Shown piece by piece: positions 62,399 through 64,000 of a stretch of 64,000 bases of DNA. The stretch is from Breznakibacter sp047600785 (GTDB taxonomy: Bacteria > Bacteroidota > Bacteroidia > Bacteroidales > Marinilabiliaceae). Where the stretch lies: NCBI GenBank assembly GCA_047600785.1, contig JASGKH010000002.1, positions 3,038,001 to 3,102,000 of the forward strand, read 5' to 3'. The notes beneath the pieces are model-generated. The model saw only the letters and a program-made list of their open reading frames with translations, was not told the origin of the DNA and did not search any database. The stretch's first letter is position 1; each line of letters opens with the position of its first letter. Position numbers and translations under genes: made by a program.

Positions 62399-63013
62399 TT
62401 ATTTTTTCTGTGGCCGGCGCTTTCTGTTACGGTACTGCTGCGCCCCAAAGCTGGCGTTGCTTTGCGGGACATCTTTCACTTCGGGCAACCTGACGCCCGA
62501 TTCGAGGATCAGTTTTCCATTGGAAAGTAGCTTGAGGTCATCGATCACCCGCTCGTCGGTCGCCGAATCTTTGTTGTAAGTCATCAACGACTTTTTCATG
62601 TGCCCGGCGATCAACTGGATGAGAACTTTCTTTTCGTTCTCATCGGAATGGGAAATGGCCTTTTCGATCAACTCTTGCACAATACGGCCGTAATGCATGT
62701 ACCTGATCCGACTGTTTTGATAAGGCACCTTTGCCGGTTTGGTTTGGAACATGGCAGGCTCCGGCACTTCGTACGGGTAATCGATGTCCAGTTTGAAGTC
62801 GGCCATAATGGCCAAATGATCCCATAGCTTGTGCTTAAAATCATGCACATCACGCAAGTGCGGGAACATGGTCCCCATGATGCCGATGATGGTTTTGGCA
62901 CAACGCATGCGCTCTTCGCGGTCTTCGATGGTCACCGCGTGGTTAACCATTTGTTGAATATGGCGGCCATACTCAGGCAGCACCAATTTCTTTCTACTTG
63001 AATTGTAGTCCAT
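62399..63013 (-). CDS. DUF4290-family protein
   Basis: This is a 204-residue protein with LVLPEYGRHIQQMVNHAVTI near the start and DFKLDIDYPYEVPEP in the middle, which is the DUF4290 family. It is mostly helical and ends in a basic tail (QYRNRKRRPQKK). The family is confined to Bacteroidota, usually next to murA as here. The function is unknown. Confidence 0.92.
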   Translation of the reverse strand: MDYNSSRKKLVLPEYGRHIQQMVNHAVTIEDREERMRCAKTIIGIMGTMFPHLRDVHDFKHKLWDHLAIMADFKLDIDYPYEVPEPAMFQTKPAKVPYQNSRIRYMHYGRIVQELIEKAISHSDENEKKVLIQLIAGHMKKSLMTYNKDSATDERVIDDLKLLSNGKLILESGVRLPEVKDVPQSNASFGAQQYRNRKRRPQKK

Positions 63014-63112
63014 TTACTTGAGAAGTTCTATAAAGCGTGAATGCAAACTGCGTGTCAAATGTGTTGACTTATGGAGTGTTATGGCGCTTGCACCAATGAA
63101 TTTCCGCCAAAA

Positions 63113-64000
63113 CTAAGGCAAAATTTTAAGTTTGGCAAATTTGAGCAATAATTGTTTTGTCCCGGCATTGTCAAATGCCACTGTGATTTTGGTATCGGGA
63201 TGGTTTCCTTCAATGGCCATGATCCGTCCCCGCCCAAATCTTTCGTGTTCAACGCGTTGCCCGGTAGCGTATTCGTTGCCCGGTGCGTTGCCAAAGTTAA
63301 TCCTGACAGGTGGCTCTTCGGAACGCGCCTGAAACTTGAATTTTGATTGAGGCGCCGACGACGTACGTTGAAACCTGGGTGCAAAGGAATTGTTTTGCGA
63401 TTGGGGAAACCCGAAACCTTTAGGACGATCTCCGTGGATGATATCGTCAGCCGACACGTCAAGGTAGCGCTGGTCTATTTCGCCGACAAAGCGGCTTGGC
63501 TTGGCAAACTTCAATTCGCCGTACTTGTAACGGTTTTTGGCAAACGACAGGGCCGCGTAATCCTCAGCACGGGTGACGGCCACGTAAAACAGCCGTCTCT
63601 CCTCTTCCAGACCGTGCTCGGTCTCGGAAGCCATGGGCGACGGGAAAAGCCCTTCCTCGACCCCGACCACATATACATTTTTGAATTCCAACCCTTTTGC
63701 ACTGTGTATGGTCATCATGGTCACGCGGTCGTTGTCTTCAGGTTTTTCGGTATCCTGATCGGTAAGGAGCGATACATCTTCAAGGAAGGCGACCAACGAG
63801 GGTGTTTCTCCCGATTCTATTTTACTGTTCGTAAACTCTTTAATTGCATTGATCAGCTCCTCGATGTTCTCGATCTTCGATTGGTTTTCGATCGATTTAT
63901 CCTGGTGCAGTTCCCGCAATATTCCGCTGTCGGCCACAATTTCCCTTGCCAGTTCGTAAGCATTGTGGGTCTCTGCTTTTGCGGCAAACGATGCGATGAG
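63113..64000 (-). CDS. UvrD/PcrA-type DNA helicase, 3' end only
   Basis: This is the C-terminal 295 residues of an SF1A helicase; the N-terminal part lies beyond the right edge and the frame is open at the boundary. VTMMTIHSAKGLEFKNVYVVGVEEGLFP is motif V and EEERRLFYVAVTRAED is motif VI. After them comes the UvrD/PcrA tail with a basic, Pro/Ser-rich linker and VEHERFGRGRIMAIEG. It is the last gene visible in the run DUF4290, murA. Confidence 0.94.
   Translation of the reverse strand, partial: LIASFAAKAETHNAYELAREIVADSGILRELHQDKSIENQSKIENIEELINAIKEFTNSKIESGETPSLVAFLEDVSLLTDQDTEKPEDNDRVTMMTIHSAKGLEFKNVYVVGVEEGLFPSPMASETEHGLEEERRLFYVAVTRAEDYAALSFAKNRYKYGELKFAKPSRFVGEIDQRYLDVSADDIIHGDRPKGFGFPQSQNNSFAPRFQRTSSAPQSKFKFQARSEEPPVRINFGNAPGNEYATGQRVEHERFGRGRIMAIEGNHPDTKITVAFDNAGTKQLLLKFAKLKILP

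Noticed and set aside
1..64000. tRNA, rRNA, CRISPR array, prophage or intact insertion sequence
   Set aside because: I looked at intergenic stretches by eye and found none; a covariance-model or repeat search was not possible here.

Overview
The window is a 64 kb chromosomal segment of a Bacteroidota bacterium, probably Bacteroidales or Marinilabiliales. The evidence is its gene families (DUF4290, GldA, a two-domain long IspG, S16 with a long charged tail, a TerB-ABCG fusion, DUF6769-like and PepSY-like proteins, a PheS with an added Cys cluster) and repeated matches to the phylum's -7 promoter box TAnnTTTG. Base composition looks moderate and even by eye. I see no rRNA, tRNA, CRISPR array, prophage or intact insertion sequence. 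The content is mostly housekeeping, with some small accessory stretches.

Region by region: (1) 1-5.4 kb is a heavy-metal efflux cluster on the minus strand: a Fur-family repressor, a His-rich DUF6769-like protein, a His-rich CusB adaptor and a CusA pump that runs off the left edge. A perfect 19-bp palindrome lies over the end of the repressor gene, just upstream of a -7 box. (2) 5.6-11 kb holds envelope-lipid genes: a frameshifted PagL-like lipid A deacylase, LpxH, a KAS III-like synthase and an AsmA-like protein. (3) 11-16 kb is a looser stretch: SPL-type radical SAM protein, DoxX, a decayed VOC gene, a methyltransferase, a GNAT protein and an AraC/GyrI regulator. (4) 16-22.8 kb: a lipoprotein with a TerB-ABCG transporter, DUF72, an ICMT-like membrane methyltransferase, a non-coding region with nested dyads, and a PepSY-like protein. 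(5) 23-27 kb: a sigma-54 response regulator convergent with a hybrid kinase carrying REC and Hpt domains. (6) 27-35 kb is core metabolism and translation: recJ, lipB-lipA, dapD, tsaC-like, thioesterase, rimM, rpsP and a frameshifted cvfB-like gene. (7) 35-44.2 kb: head-GIN lipoprotein, rpoN, PAP2-like protein, SpmA-SpmB fusion, a LamG-like secreted protein, ribF, and a LytTR regulator/kinase/LiaF-like operon. (8) 44.4-51 kb: FMN-binding protein, Crp/Fnr regulator, OsmC, gldA, pdxH, a succinate/acetate CoA-transferase and an unknown lipoprotein. (9) 51-64 kb is almost entirely minus strand: asnS, a probable T9SS cargo protein, ispG, pheS, a Rnk/GreA-like factor, dnaJ-grpE (grpE frameshifted), two TlpA-like thioredoxins (one without its cysteines), murA with the Asp variant, DUF4290, and the 3' end of a UvrD/PcrA helicase.

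Three genes (lipid A deacylase, cvfB-like, grpE) each lose frame by one base at a short A or T run, and a fourth (VOC) is truncated as well as frameshifted. GrpE should be nearly indispensable, so consensus indels in the assembly must be excluded before any of the three is called a pseudogene. The leads most worth following are the Fur-family palindrome and metal cluster, the nested dyad at 22.2 kb, the cysteine-less thioredoxin pair, and the kinase/NtrC pair near rpoN. I found no clear new multi-gene defence or mobile system.
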